A stretch of 64,000 nucleotides of DNA from Alopecurus myosuroides (Eukaryota; Streptophyta; Magnoliopsida; Poales; Poaceae). Within the stretch, counting starts at the first letter, position 1. Each line of letters begins with the position of its first letter. Shown here piece after piece: positions 12,696 to 25,300 of the stretch. The DNA lies in assembly GCA_028641055.1 (NCBI GenBank), contig CM054060.1, positions 59,123,852 through 59,187,851 on the forward strand, given 5' to 3'. Under the pieces are notes generated by a model. It ran no database searches and was not told where the DNA came from. It saw only the letters and a program-made list of their open reading frames with translations. The position numbers and the translations under genes were made by a program.

Positions 12696-12965
12696 GGCTG
12701 GTCACAATGGGGAGGAACTTAGGAGTAACATCACACACTCCAATATAATTTTGCTTATGTGGCACGTATTTAATGAAGAGAGAGGTGCTTGTGGTAACTA
12801 GCTAAGTTACCGGAACATCACACACTCCAAGAAACAATGAGTCTATAGCCTAATAAATGCATTGTTGCATGACACTACATACATGTTACTCCCCATTGTG
12901 GAGGTAGTAACATAGTCTAGAAAAGTGTGTAGGTTTCTACCCTTTACTCCCCATTGTGACCAGCC
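12696..12965 (-). mobile_element. Tourist MITE, innermost level, opposite orientation (270 bp)
   Basis: Ends ggctggtcacaatgg and ccattgtgaccagcc, flanked by GTA at 12693-12695 and 12966-12968. The interior is the reverse complement of the copy at 12308-12582 (for example gcttatgtggcac against gtgccacataagc). Confidence 0.8.
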
Positions 12966-13575
12966 GTAGACGAATCATATGTATAGAATTTAATGCGAGA
13001 GCAGACTAACGCGAGGGCAAATTGGGAAACCAATTGGCAAAAAGTTTAGAACACAAAGTACAAGGGAAAAGGTTGAAAAAGCTAGAACGCAATGTAAAAA
13101 TAAACGGAGGGAGTACCTATGATACCACTAACATCTCTCTCCTCATTAAATGAGTGCCACATCATCTTTTTTGTCTATGTGGCACTTATGATACCACCTA
13201 TGTTACTCCCATTGTGGCTAGTCTTAGTCCATACAAGGTCTAAATTAGCCCAACGGAGTAGTATACGCCATTTGGCCAAAACGCTAAGTAAAAAAAAACG
13301 AACGGAGTAATACTAAGTATATGTTAAAGCTAGTACGGCCTATCCTACATGCATGATCGATTAGGCCAGGGCACTAGGGCAGGCTAGGGCAGCCACTCCT
13401 AGCTAGTCGTTACTCGTTCGAAAGCACAACACTGCTAGCTAGCCGATAGACGATGTGACCTTGTCGGAGAAAACCGTGTAAGGAGAGTCCTGAAAGAGAG
13501 TTTGGTCCATCATGGACGTGTGCATCCATGTATCCACTAGATTTGACCGGCCATTTATGTTTGTTTTCCAAAATA

Positions 13576-13614
13576 AAAATAAGTTAAGTCTACTAAGTAG
13601 ACTTAACTTATTTT
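13576..13614. repeat. Perfect 19-bp inverted repeat with 1-nt spacer
   Basis: aaaataagttaagtctact at 13576-13594 is followed by one A and then its exact reverse complement at 13596-13614. The equivalent place in the other duplicated copy (near 20115) has only the left half, so the palindrome arose or was lost after the duplication. Confidence 0.85.
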
Positions 13615-14353
13615 CTAGCTTTTTTTTTTTGAAATGGAAAACCCAGCCTCTACATCTATCCTAGCTTTGCTATATCACAGGATAGTGCAATTTCGCGAAA
13701 CGACATCCGATTTGCTTGACCATGCGGCTTGTAAGTGATTCATGCTCATTGAGCCGAAGACGAAAACGACTATAGCGGTGGCTGCAAAGTCGATGGTGGA
13801 GGTGGCGACTCAGAGCATGGTCGATGGTGAAGATTATTCTAGATTGAGCTCTCCGGAGTGGGTGGATAACACGAGTTGACGGCCTAGTGAATTTTTCGGG
13901 CAACGAGATTGAGTAGAGTGGAAGGAAGTGGCAATTGAGAGTGAGCGGTGGACGGAGAAGAAATAGGGAGCGATACTATAATAGAAATATATTAAAACTT
14001 CTTAAAGATAATAAAGAATGGATATAAGTACAATAAATACAAATTACAAAAATGAGCACCAAAGAGTAGAGCAAATAAGATGATAATAATAAAGAAATAT
14101 TCAAACATATATTCGACATATTCATAATTATTACAGATTATTTTTTCGATACACTAGGGTTAGTATTCTACAAGAAGCAGATGCGTACTCGGTCGACTTT
14201 GCGACGATGTTTTCTGTCTAGCTACTATAACTTATTTACATGGTAGTTTCTTTAATTCAACTAGTATTTATTGTGCAACTCTAAATAAAAGCCCGGCGCA
14301 TCTCCCGATCAATGGATGTACACCAATAATAATTAATTGGACAAAATATTTTA

Positions 14354-14572
14354 CTCTCTCAATTTCTTATTATAAGGCGTATTAGTTTTTAACAACGTAA
14401 AAAAAATATTATGAGAATTTTCAATATCAAATCACTATAATTAGAGATCGCGGTATATATTTTCATATTTTATTTTCCTTAGTATTTCAAATATTAGTAG
14501 TTTTTGTAAAATTTTGGTCAAGTTTGACTTTTCAAAAGAACTAATACACCTTATAAAAAGAAACGTAGGGAG
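14354..14572. mobile_element. Stowaway MITE shared by duplicated copies (219 bp)
   Basis: It starts ctctctcaatttcttattat and ends with the inverse ttataaaaagaaacgtaggg, then ag. TA flanks it at 14352-14353 and 14573-14574. The matching insertion at 20708-20943 shows that it predates the segmental duplication. Confidence 0.7.
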
Positions 14573-15431
14573 TAGTAAAAATGCTCACATGATTGAAAAA
14601 TAGTTATTTAGATTATTTGTCAATTAAATGAAAGGTATGGTAACTTGCAGGACAGACTGAAGAAGCTCCACTAGCCAGCGCCTCTCCATCACGTGAGATT
14701 CGAGGAAGCCATCAAGCCCAAGACCATGACATCACGCCTACGTTGTCACCGGCTCCCCAACTCTTGCCTCCGTGAATCCGAGCAAGGCCCACGTCCCTCA
14801 ATGTTACTTCTAAACTCAACACACCAAATTATAACTACAATCTACATTTTGTACATTGAGATTATTTTCATGATTCTATGAAAATTAAAAATCATATATT
14901 AATTATTATGTGTGACCTACATTATTATATTTTGATATTTTATGTTACAAGAAAATGTACTTACTATAATTTCATGTGCTGTGAGGACAATTACATGCAT
15001 GAAATAATGTTGAGGTGACACCGTGTTCATATGGTAATCACATCACCATGAATATCGTCATGTACTAATTAAATCGTTGTGCACTCTAGTTTATCACGCT
15101 CACGGGCGTAGTTTGACTTCACCCACGCTAGATAAATCTTAGGTACACTATTTGACATGCGCGTATGGAAGCATTGTATCTAGCTCGGGATGTCTATATT
15201 GACGTTACATTCTAAAATCAACAAGACAAATTATAACTTTTTGTTCTCCCTCACAAGTAAAGATTTAATTGGGACAGACCCGCCCGCCAATCCCGCCTTC
15301 CGTCCCGCTAAGAAAACCCACTTATCCCGATTAACACATGCAGGATTAGCGGCTATGCGCGACTTATCATATGGTACCGATCGAGAGGCATCCAATACTA
15401 AGATGGACAGAGCGGCCCTAGAAGCTGCCTG

Positions 15432-17001
15432 CAGGTAAAAGCGGATCCAGTGGGGGGCGAGGGGTGGCCAGGCCAATCCCATGATTCGGCCACCCCCAAT
15501 GGTATGTAGCAGGGGCATCAGATATATAATCTGGTAAATAGCCTAATTCTAATCCTCCAAGTCCACCATGGCCGCATGCTAATTTGTTTGGGCCAAAGCC
15601 AATGCATCTAGTCAAGGCCTTAAGACCATAATGGCACACACGTGTACCATACTTGTAGAGTCGCATAATCCATATTGCATGTCTGCCGAATTCTACTGAG
15701 TGATGATGTTGCCGTCGCCGTAAGACCCAACTACATATTCGAAACGAAAGATCGAGAAAGCTCGACGGCGACCTACTGCTGCCACCGTCCCATGCGCGAC
15801 GGCCCCAATATCAATTTTCTTGCCTAATCTGATTCGGTGATCCCCCAAGCTCCAAGCTAGGTATAATATATCTGATCCTTGATAATTTGTTTAGCTAGTT
15901 ATAGTGGTTAATTTTTTTAATAGATAGATGCTTGCTACAAAGAAGAAAATGCCACCAATTAGTAATTATTTCAAGACGATTGGTTAAAATTCTAGTTATG
16001 AAGCTAAAAATACAAATCTACCCAAGGAAACAACGATTCCGGTACAACCTACTATACATAATGATCAGGGCCGGGCCGGGAAAATCTAGGACCATGTGCG
16101 AAAGTATAAATCTGGGCCCTATCTCACATGAAAATTGAACTAAGAAACAATTTAATGTATATGAAATAATATTTTACAAAACAATCGAATATATTGAGAA
16201 TCATACCTATTTAACTTCAAGTTGCAAAATATTTATTTGAACATCGTTATCTTTTTTGTGTTCTTAAATTTGACTATTAGAGATTAAAATAAAATATGTT
16301 TGTATCTTTGACAATAAGATAAACCATCTAACTTACATAGTCTATAAAATGATTGTTGATCGAGTTGGCCAAACCGATTATCCCTGCCGAAATTGCTAGT
16401 TCGCCGTTAAGCCTAGTGGCCATATAGAAAGAGACGGGAATCTGGAGGCAGGCAACTGGAATAGAAGTTAAGTCACGGAACTTAAAAATCAGCCGATTTT
16501 CTTCGCGCCAAAATCGGGAGGAATGGACATAAATCGTTGTCGCTGGCGTCATGGAATTTTACTACTGAAGATTGGATTGGATTTGAAATTGCAGGTGACA
16601 GACGACGGGCGTGGCGCGCCAACCCGATCAGGAGAGCGAGCGACGCATTTGACAGGCATCGGGCATGATACGTCCACGCGAGCGAGCCATGCTTCTAGTG
16701 AGTCGCGGCTCAGCACAATGTTCAGGAAGGCAGCGCCTCGTATATACTCCCTTCAATCCATAAAAGTGTGACTTAGTACGAAATAAGCGACACTTTTTAT
16801 GGATCGGAGTAAGTATCGTATATAGACCTAAGTAATATGTTTGGGTCCCCCAAATTCATGGGCCCTGTTACGTTGGCACTTTTGGCACGACTATGGGCCT
16901 GGCCCTAATAAAGATACTTATAAGACTTGATATTTTTCTCATCTTTTACTATCAATTTCTTGTCTGGCCCCCGCCATGCTCAAATTCTGGATCCGCCCCT
17001 G
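15432..17001. mobile_element. hAT-like DNA transposon, non-autonomous (about 1.57 kb)
   Basis: The left end is cagg then aaaagcggatccag; the right end is ctggatccgcccctg. The inverse of the right end, caggggcggatccag, is a terminal motif I associate with plant hAT-like elements. The flanking 8-mers match poorly, so the target duplication is not proven. Around 15935-16070 short open stretches (reads KKMPPISNYFKTIG in one frame) resemble the start of a hAT-type transposase but are broken by stops. A 63-bp Stowaway sits inside at 16747. Confidence 0.45.
16747..16809. mobile_element. Very short Stowaway MITE (63 bp)
   Basis: ctcccttcaatccataaaag at the left end and the inverse tttttatggatcggag at the right end, flanked by TA at 16745-16746 and 16810-16811. 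It lies inside the hAT-like element. Confidence 0.7.
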
Positions 17002-18600
17002 AATGCAGGATTTGACCCCCTCCATTCATGGCCGGTTAGACATGTTGACATGCCTAGATCAATATGACGGGTCCTGCCTCCTAATATCCCGTTTGTGCCG
17101 ATTAGACCTAGCGGGCAAGAGTTGATGGGAGGCTGCCAATCCCATGCCCGCGCCACTTGAAACCTAACTCAAAAGAAGGTTCATGGTTTTTGTGACTTAA
17201 CTTGACCAAACATTTGTCCAAGGAAATATGGGTTACTTGGTACAAAAGTCATACCACTTGAAACATTTTCTCGATATTCATCTAACAATATCTCGAAATA
17301 GGCTTTGGCCCCGCTTTATAATAAAGCCCCACGGCCAAGACGATACAATTTGATGAGGCGATCCTTTTACAAAACACGTCAAAGATAAATGGAGCTCCAA
17401 GACAAAGCCCCCAAGAGGGTAATGACGCCTCAAACCGCCAATGTTGAGACCGAAGGTCATGCTTTCACCCGGAGCCCTGACGTCGTGAAGGTAGCTACCA
17501 CAATGCACCCGAGAGGGTTAATACACCCGCAGGCATCGTCGTCGTTAGCGCTGGGCTTTCTCCCGGGAAAACCTTCACCCCACTCGGTATTTCAGACCGC
17601 CCCTTTCACCAAGTCAGGATCCCAAAACGCGATCTGGGAGCTACTACAGCCGAAACCATCAACACCAGGATCCCCCGTCGTCGCTCCCTACTAGCCACCT
17701 AGCCTAGGAAACGGATCATCACCATTGCCACATCTCTCGCCGTAGAACACCCTGTAGTCCACCTTTCGCGGTCGTCGCCTTAGCATCGAAGACCTCACAG
17801 GCTCACACCCGTTGAGTAGCAGGCCGGAGACATCATGACCACCTGAATAGAGGAAAGAGGACAAGGTCGGAAGCATCTCTAGGACCGCGGGGTGTAACAA
17901 GGCGCCCCTCCCGCACATCAACGACAGAGCCATAAATGGGCCTGCTAGGCGGTCGCTGGATGTAGGTGTGTGGCCTGGATCTTGCACCCTAGCCACATAT
18001 GGCAAGGGGATGGGTTCTTGGGAAGAACCCCCAAAACTACGTTATCAGGGTCCGCTGCACTGAGATCAGGCAAAAAATGGACCTAGATCCGGGCGAAGTC
18101 CCTGTCATCCCTAGCCAGCACCACCCACCACGTTGGAGCGCCGCGTCGACCTAAACCTCACCACCACCACCGGCCAGCCGTGTCATCCCTACACATACCA
18201 CCTCATAGTCGAAGACTCTGGCCCAACCCAACAGTTGGATGCCGCTGCGCCGCCCATGACATTCGTCGCCTCCTGGGACACGCCCTAGAATCATCGTCAC
18301 AACTACCAGCTCGCCGCGCCACAACGAGGTCACCACACCGCCGTCGGAGCGGCCGTGCCACTGTGCCCTTCATGTAGCACGACACCCAAGTTCGCACCTT
18401 GGCCCGCGCCAAGATCGCGAACAAGGGAGAGGGAGAGGTCTCGCCGCCAGCCGTGTTACGCCTTTGAATGGACAGGTCCGACGGCGCAAGGAGGGAGAGG
18501 GGGAGTGGAGATGGGCTGGGAATGAGACGGCTAGGGTTCCCTCCCATCACCCACGAGAGCGACGAGGACGGAGGGAGGGGAGAACACAATTAATCTAACG
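17002..18600. other. GC-rich unclassified repeat, no intact gene
   Basis: GC-rich DNA from about 17380 to 18560 with short ORFs in many frames and no recognised domain. 17800-18010 (gttgagtagcaggc, caaggtcggaagcatct, tgtggcctggatct) recurs at 21820-22010, so it is part of the tandemly duplicated segment. Confidence 0.4.
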
Positions 18601-18814
18601 TTATTAATTTGTATAACATAAATAATGTCTTTTTGGACAAATTCTGGGTTAAAGTTAAGTTTTGAAAATCTAAGGATCTGGTTCGAGACAACAGAAGAAT
18701 GCCTTGCGGTCATCGGGAGACATGATCCACGCCTTACAAGGGGTGTGGGGACATGGCGTGTTGGAGCCCACAACCTGGCCATCAACGTAGGCTTGACGTG
18801 CCTCCCGGCTCCTG

Positions 18815-19540
18815 CACATGAGTCATGATCTGAACGCGGCTTGCCGTAGAAATCACACATCCCTCGTTGTTCATCGGATTGGATAGATGCGAAGAAGAAG
18901 GTGAAGACATGACTCGGGAGGGAGAAGTAGGGCTTTGCTTTAACCGGTTTGGCCTTGATTTGAGGTAGAGGAACTTCCACATCCCGTTATTATGGTGCCA
19001 TACCTGAGGAAGCTTCAACTAGCACCGCACATGTAAAGTCTTGTCGATGTAAATCCACAATTCTATACTACAAGTGCTAAAATACATACACAAAAACAAT
19101 CCACTTATCTAGTGCAATTCCGGTTAACTTCCTGGCGCATACTTGGAGTGTTAGATGGACAATCGAGCTCGATGGCAACCCGTTGCCCTCCATGTTTCTG
19201 CGAGGAAGACGATGGCGACAAGACCCGAGAGGGGAGAAGTCGGGATTTGCTTTAATTTATTTGGTGTTGGTTAAGTACATGAACATTTTCATCGAGTTAT
19301 CATGGTGCCTCGTCAAGATAGTAGGCAAGTTGGATCCATCCGTTGATTTGGCATGTATATACCCTATATAGGCAATAAGACCCAAATGTAAATTTTGGCG
19401 AAATCACGCCAAATAATACGCATCGAGAAATAGGCATTTGATCAAAATTTGGCAAATATTTATTTTCGGCCAAGTGGGAAACATGGGCCCAAAACTGCGA
19501 ACACGATTTCAGTATTTTGACAGGGAGACAAGAGGAGCCT
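18815..19540. repeat. Duplicated segment, distal part of the first unit
   Basis: Two stretches here (18840-18960 and 19195-19530) match 21990-22335. Landmarks are gaagacatgactcggga, tttggtgtt, atcgagttatc, gatccatccgttgatttggc and gaggagcctc. The first match is partial. At 19532 the repeat stops at gaggagcctc and runs straight into a copy of the AT-rich segment, marking a duplication junction. Confidence 0.65.
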
Positions 19541-19544
19541 CCAT

Positions 19545-19890
19545 GAAACCGAGCAAGGCCCACAGCGCTCAATATTCCTTCTAAACTCAACACACCAAAT
19601 TATAACTACAACCTACGTTTTATATATTGAGATCATTTTACATGACTCCATGATAATTAAAATAATAATTTATTAATCATTATATATGACCTACATTATT
19701 ATATTTTGATATTTTATGTTATAAAAAATTGTACTACTTATTATAATTTCATGCGCTCTGGCAACAATTACATGCATCGAATTGTTGAGGTGACATCCGT
19801 GTCCATATGGTAATCACATGACCATAAATATCATCATGTAGTAATTAAATCACCATGCACTCTAGTTTAGCACGCTCACGCGCACGTAGT
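19545..19890. repeat. Segmental duplication, partial copy B
   Basis: This stretch repeats only the later portion of the AT-rich segment (starting at gagcaaggcccac, compare 14782 and 21116) and then gives way to the start of copy C. Confidence 0.7.
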
Positions 19891-20707
19891 CCTAGCTACA
19901 TGATCCATTAGGCCAAACACTCCTAGCTAGCTGCACTCATACTTGTGTTTTACTTGTTCGGAAGCGCAATCTAGCCAATAGTCGACATGACCTCGTCGGA
20001 GAACTGTGTAAAGAGAGCATGGCTTGAAAGAGATTTTCGTCCATCACGGATGTGTGCATCCATGCATGCGTCCACTAGATTTTGACCGGTCATTCATGTT
20101 GGTTTCCAAAACAAAAATAGGTTAAGTAGGCGACCATGTTGGTGAATTGACGCGAGTGAATGTGGCGTGGAGCGACACTAGGTGTGTAACCAAGAAAGTG
20201 GTTTGTTAGGGGAGTGCAAAGGGAAGTAGACAACTTTGCTACACACATTGTCAAGCAAATAGGGTGAGCCTTGTCCCGATACTGGAAGGAAGTTGGCGAT
20301 TTAGAGTGAGTGGCGGACGGAGAAGAAATAGGGAGAGATACTAAAATAAAAACATATTGAAACTTCTTAAAGATAATATAAAAGAATATAAAATATAATA
20401 AACCCAAATTTAAAAATGAGCACCAAGAGTAGACCAAATAAGATGATAATAACAAATAAATATTTAAACTAATATAAGACATATTCATAATTATTATATT
20501 TCATCGATACACTAGGGCCACGATCCTACAAGAAGAATATGCGTACTCGGTCGACTTTGCGACGATGTTTTGTGTCTACTTTAACTTATTTACATGATAT
20601 TTTCTTCAATATACTACTATTTATTGGGAAACTCTAAAATAAAAGCCAAAAGCATGTCCCGATCAATGGATGTAGATATATAATAATTAATTGGAAGAAA
20701 TATTTTA

Positions 20708-20943
20708 CTCCCTCAGTTTCTTCTTAATTAACAGTAAAACAAGATGAATTTTGACAAAGTTTAAAAAAAAATTATGAGCATTTGCAATATAAAGTATAAT
20801 TAGATTTATCATGAAATATTTTTTCAGATTTTATTTTCCTTAGTAGTTCAAATATTGATATTTTTTATAAACTATTGGTCAAAGATAGTCAAGTTTGACT
20901 TTTCAAAAAGACTTATGCACCTTATAACAAGGAACATAACGAG
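20708..20943. mobile_element. Stowaway MITE, degenerate, shared with copy A
   Basis: It starts ctccctcagtttcttc and ends ttataacaaggaacataacg then ag, flanked by TA (20706-20707, 20944-20945). It is the counterpart of 14354-14572 and has decayed more. Confidence 0.6.
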
Positions 20944-21493
20944 TAATAAAAAAATCTCACATAAGCGAAAATTTAAGTATCTAGATTATTTGTTAGTTTG
21001 ATGGTAGAAACAGTATAAGCTCCACTAGCCAACACCTCGCCATCACGTGAGATCCAACGGAGCATCAATCCTCGAACAACCATGTAGGCTCCCCGACTCT
21101 TGCCTCCCTAAATCCGAGCAAGGCCCCATGTCGCTCGGTGTTCCTTCTGAACTCAACGCACCAAGTTATATCTACAATCTACCTTTTGTACATTGAAATC
21201 ATTTTCTACGATTCTATGATAATTATATTTTGATATTTTATATTACAGAGCTAATGTTGATATTTTGATAATAATGTGACCTACATTATTATATTTTGAT
21301 ATTTTATATTACAAGAAAATGTACTTACTATAATTTCATGTGTTTTGGCGACAATTACATGCATGAAATAATGTTGAGGTGACATCCTTGTCCATATGGT
21401 AATCACATCACCATTAATATCATCATGCACTAATTAAATCGACATGCGCTCTAGTTTATCACGCTCACGCACGTAGTTTGACTTCACCCCATA

Positions 21494-21616
21494 CCCCCTT
21501 TGTTCAAAAGATACATGACTTCCATTTGTCCAATATAGATGTATTTAGACATATTTTAGTGTCTACATACAATCATATTCGGACAAATGGAAGTCGTTTA
21601 TTTTTGAAGGGGGGAG
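21494..21616. mobile_element. Stowaway MITE found only in copy C (123 bp)
   Basis: Ends ccccctttgttcaaaagat and ttttgaaggggggag, with aaatggaagtcg and gacttccattt as further paired arms. TA flanks it at 21492-21493 and 21617-21618. Copy A has uninterrupted sequence at this place (tgacttcacccacgctag near 15115). Confidence 0.8.
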
Positions 21617-21819
21617 TACTGGCTGGATAAACCTTATGTACACTCTTTAAGATGCACGTATGGAAGCATGTGCTCTCACCTGGGGATGTTTATATTTTAT
21701 GTTAATTTCTAAAATCAACAAGCCAAATTATAACTCTTATTTTTTTCCTTAGAAGTAAAGACCTCGCCGTATAATGCCCGCCCAGTCCACCTTACGGGAC
21801 AGCCGGCCCGGCGTCCAAG

Positions 21820-22335
21820 ACCTTGCACCCGTTGAGTAGCAGGCAGGGGACATTATGGCTACTAGGACAAATGAAAGGGGTCAAGGTCGGAAGCATCTGT
21901 CGGACAGGGTGTAATGATCTGGCCCTGCTGCACGTCACAAGCACGGATCCCGAAATGTGTATGTTAGGAAGTTTCCGGATCTACCTGCGTGGCCTGGATC
22001 TAGCATCCATCACTTCGTTGTTCGCCGGATGGGATAGAGGCAAAGAAGACGGTGAAGACATGACTCGGGAAGCGAGAAGTTGAGCTTCGCTTTAATTGAT
22101 TTGGTGTTAGTTTAAGATACATGAACGTCTACATCGAGTTATCGTGATGTCGATGGATCCATCCGTTGATTTGGCATGTACTCTAAATTTCGGCGAAATT
22201 ATACAAATAATAGGCATTGCCAAATGGGCGTTTGCTCAAATTTCGGCGAGAGCCACCCTAGGATATTTAGTTTTGGGCCGAGCGGGAGATATGGCCCAAA
22301 ATTGCGAGCGACATTTGGGTATTTTGACCCTAGAA
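21820..22335. repeat. Segmental duplication, GC-rich part of the last unit
   Basis: It matches 17800-18010 and parts of 18840-19530. It ends at gaggagcctc near 22347, where the unique GC-rich start of the next transcription unit follows. This suggests the repeats are expansions of DNA that once lay directly upstream of that unit. Confidence 0.65.
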
Positions 22336-22339
22336 GACG

Positions 22340-25300
22340 AGAGGAGCCTCTCGTGTCCATTCCCCTCCCCGCGCCGCCTCCCTCTCATCCAATTCCGTCG
22401 ACTCCTTGTTCCGAGACCTCTTCCTCCTCCTCCTCCCCGGATTCCATGCCGTGTAATAAACAATCCGCTGCTCACCACAAATCCTAGCTGTCCAAGATCC
22501 CATCTTTACGTAGACGGGAGGGTAGGTTCTTTCTTTGGCGGCGGCGACGGCGACGGCGCGGGCTGGTGGTTGTGACGCGGCACGGCGACCGGCTGGAACC
22601 CGGAGCAGATATGCTCGTCCAACAATCTGCGGCCCTCGTCGACGCCGCCGTCCTCGGGGCTCGCATCTCGGCGCCACGGACGGCGGCCAGTCCTCCTGCT
22701 TCTCCATCTCTAGGCCGCCCACGTGTGATACAGAGGTTGAGCAGGAGGAGCTCTGCAACTCGCCGTCGGGTGGCGACCACGAACAACGGCGCTCTTTCCG
22801 TACGGCGGCCAGAACACGCGCCCTCCTGCTCGGGTCTCGTTGCTGTTTATCTTCATTGAGGTCGTTCCGTCTGTGTGAGGTATAAATCCCTTCATCCTCT
22901 AATTTTGTGCCTAGTGTTCTTCTGTCAGCAGCCCTCAAATAGTTCATCATGAAAATGCAAGTTTATTGATGATAGATTCAGCAGCACTAGGCCCTTGTTT
23001 TACCTCTTTAACTTGGTACTTCTTTCTTAGCTCTGTAACTTGTAATGTGTTGGTGACTTGGATGGACCTGGTAGATATTTGTTTTCTTCGTATCTTTCTT
23101 GGTAGTAGTATCAAAACTCCCGGAATGTATGTATGAAATGCCATTTTTTTTTAATTATTTCTTCTCTTTACTACAAGAGTTAATTCAACAATCTCTGTGT
23201 CTATGAGAACTATGACATGTACCTAATTTGTGTAAAATGTGGTGTTTGTGTAGAATCTATAATTGGCACTATTTTTTCTTTGTTTCTTAGGGATCTATTT
23301 CCTTATTTCTGCCTCATGATAACATGTTCGTTTGTTCTTACAGGGCGTTTCTGAAGCGCTGGTGGCAGTGAAGCAGATGACGCCGTAAGCCACCCTGGTG
23401 AAAGAGCAATGCCTCGTCTCTGTCGCTGTCAGGAAGGTTGGTGAAAGTGCATGTGTCCCAAACTTATTTTCAGGCTTATGTACAGTAGCGTGAAAAAGGA
23501 AAGCTAAACAGGGTGATAGCTAACCTCTGGTGGTCTTCCTATCATTCAGGTACCATGGGAAGATACTGTGCATCATCCCCATAGAAGAGCGATCCCGGCG
23601 ACTATGGGCCTTGCTACCGAGGAAGAGGTCCTTTGGAGGTACGTCGGGGAGCTAAGGTGCTGCAAAGGTCAAGGCTGTAGATGTAAATGCTGGACGTGAC
23701 GGTGGGTCGGGTAGGAGGTCAAGCTCGGCATCCAAAGGTGAGTCCCTAGTCCCGCTCAAATCGAACAATATTAATGTGAAAAATATGTTGTGGTTGCTAC
23801 ATCGTCTTCTTATGCCCGGATGCTAGCTAACTGGACTTGGATGGCATTTTCGGTCGTTCTGCATATGTTGCCTGTTTCATGGTAGGGTGATGTGTGTGTG
23901 TGTGCAGATTTTGGGCCAAAGAAATCTAGGTTGCATATATAGTTTCTAGCGATTTTGTGGCTATTTGTAGATGATTTGTACTTGGGCAGAAATGACTAAT
24001 GGATGATGATGCCTGCTTAGACCCAACCATTCTCATTCATTTTTGTTTTCTTGAAAAGAAATTCTAGAAAGGATGGAAGTGGTGCTACCAAACGACGAGT
24101 TTGGCTTTTCCTCATAGAAGCGTGTCGAGCACTCGAGCATTAAATTGATAACAATGGTGTTGTATTTGTCGCTGATTAAAGCTTGAGACTGTTATTATCT
24201 GGTACTCTCTTGCAATGCTAACTTTTCTTCCTGTGCCAACTTGAATTGTCAATCAACATTCTCAACATTGATGAACATTGGTTTTGTGTGTACTCTTTGA
24301 GTAAGGATGTATGCATCAAGCAGTAGCTTTTGCCCTGTTGCAAATAAAGTTTTTTGCTCTTTATTGGTATATGTATGTATATATGATCTATACAATGTAC
24401 GAGGATTCCTGCATTACCTTACGTGTGAGTAGATGGAGTTGTGAGCACTCCGTAACCGTTGCCTTGTCGAACATTCCTTGTGTGTGTCTTGCTTGTGGAG
24501 TGGAGGTGAATCTTTATTGGTCTGTTACCGTGCAGGTGATGGATGGCTCTTGGACCAGTGGTAGCCAGAGGTGACCAGCGGACTGCCGTGGCGCTCATGA
24601 GCAGCAGCAATAGTAGGAAGGGAGAGTTGCTGTGCCGGACCAATCTGACTACAACGGTTTTCTTGGAAATCGAAGGTCAGTTGGTTATTTACTTCTTTTC
24701 CTTTAGTTTCATGCTGAAGTGGATACGTCTTGGATCAATCTTATGCTTTCAGGATAGTTTGAGTTGTATGCATCGGGATGGATTGTGTTCTAACATGTTG
24801 TTTTGTGATAATTAAACATGATTTGATTCGACTAACCAGATAGATATAATCATGAATGGCATAGGCATAAACTGTTTTCAGAAAATGATTTGTTACCATC
24901 AGAACATGTCCAAATCAGATTCGTAAATATACCTGTGAATGAATGATCTGTAACGAAATTGGTATATTTTGTTTTGTTACGACATGGTTGGAGCATGTAG
25001 TCTCTGTGCATGTATGATCTTGAGAGTGCATCTGGCTCACCTTTCACATGAGCACTCTGTAATCTGTCACCTGTCGGATATATATGCTGTGGTTGTTGGT
25101 CTGTTGTCGCCGAGCCTTCTTGTTTTAGCCGGCCGTACGTGTAGATGTAGCAGATACAGTTGGCAGTAGGAAGGAAGGGAGAAATGTGGCATGCATTTCT
25201 TTCTTCATTCTTGAACTGGGGTTAATGTTATAATTTTGGTATAGAGCCAGCTGGACGAAAATGCAGGGTGTTTCATGTGTGTATGATTCTGTGCAATTGT

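Larger units (their letters stand above)
12165..13113. mobile_element. Stowaway-like MITE inserted in a Tourist MITE
   Basis: It starts ctccctccgttttttttta and ends aaaaataaacggagggag. TA at 12163-12164 and 13114-13115 is the duplicated target. Removing the element restores the Tourist phrase ggtatctacctatgatacc. It carries two Tourist copies of its own (12308-12582, 12696-12965). Confidence 0.8.
12000..13223. mobile_element. Tourist MITE split by a Stowaway-like insertion
   Basis: It starts gacgggtcacaatagg after TTA (11997-11999) and ends attgtggctagtc before TTA (13224-13226). The two halves, 12000-12164 and 13114-13223, join to give the same sequence as the intact copy at 8382-8654. The inserted element is 12165-13113. 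Confidence 0.8.
11776..13307. mobile_element. Outer Stowaway-like element of a four-level MITE nest
   Basis: The left end ctcactctgttcacttttac follows TA (11774-11775). The right end taaaaaaaaacgaacggag precedes TA (13308-13309). Its own sequence is 11776-11996 and 13227-13307; the middle is a Tourist insertion (12000-13223). Pairing of the two ends is inferred from matching flanks and from similarity to the inner element of the same kind. Confidence 0.6.
13336..15260. repeat. Segmental duplication, copy A (AT-rich part)
   Basis: This segment matches 19891-21760 in the same orientation. Shared landmarks are the gtgtgcatccatg phrase, the accaaattataactacaat stretch, tgacctacattattatattt and ttgaggtgacacc. 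A shorter third match covers 19545-19890. There is no coding sequence. Copy A contains a Stowaway MITE (14354-14572) at the same place as copy C. Confidence 0.75.
19891..21760. repeat. Segmental duplication, copy C (AT-rich part)
   Basis: It matches 13336-15260 nearly end to end, including the Stowaway at 20708-20943. It also carries a Stowaway at 21494-21616 that copy A lacks. No coding sequence. Confidence 0.75.

Noticed and set aside
13336..21760. Copies A and C as the two LTRs of one retrotransposon
   Set aside because: No TG...CA ends or 5-bp target duplication, no primer-binding site, and a partial third copy sits next to copy C, which fits tandem duplication better.
22330..22950. 206-codon minus-strand ORF over the GC-rich block
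   Set aside because: Overlapped by several other long frames in the same GC-rich DNA, Arg-rich without a domain; typical of chance frames in CpG-rich sequence.
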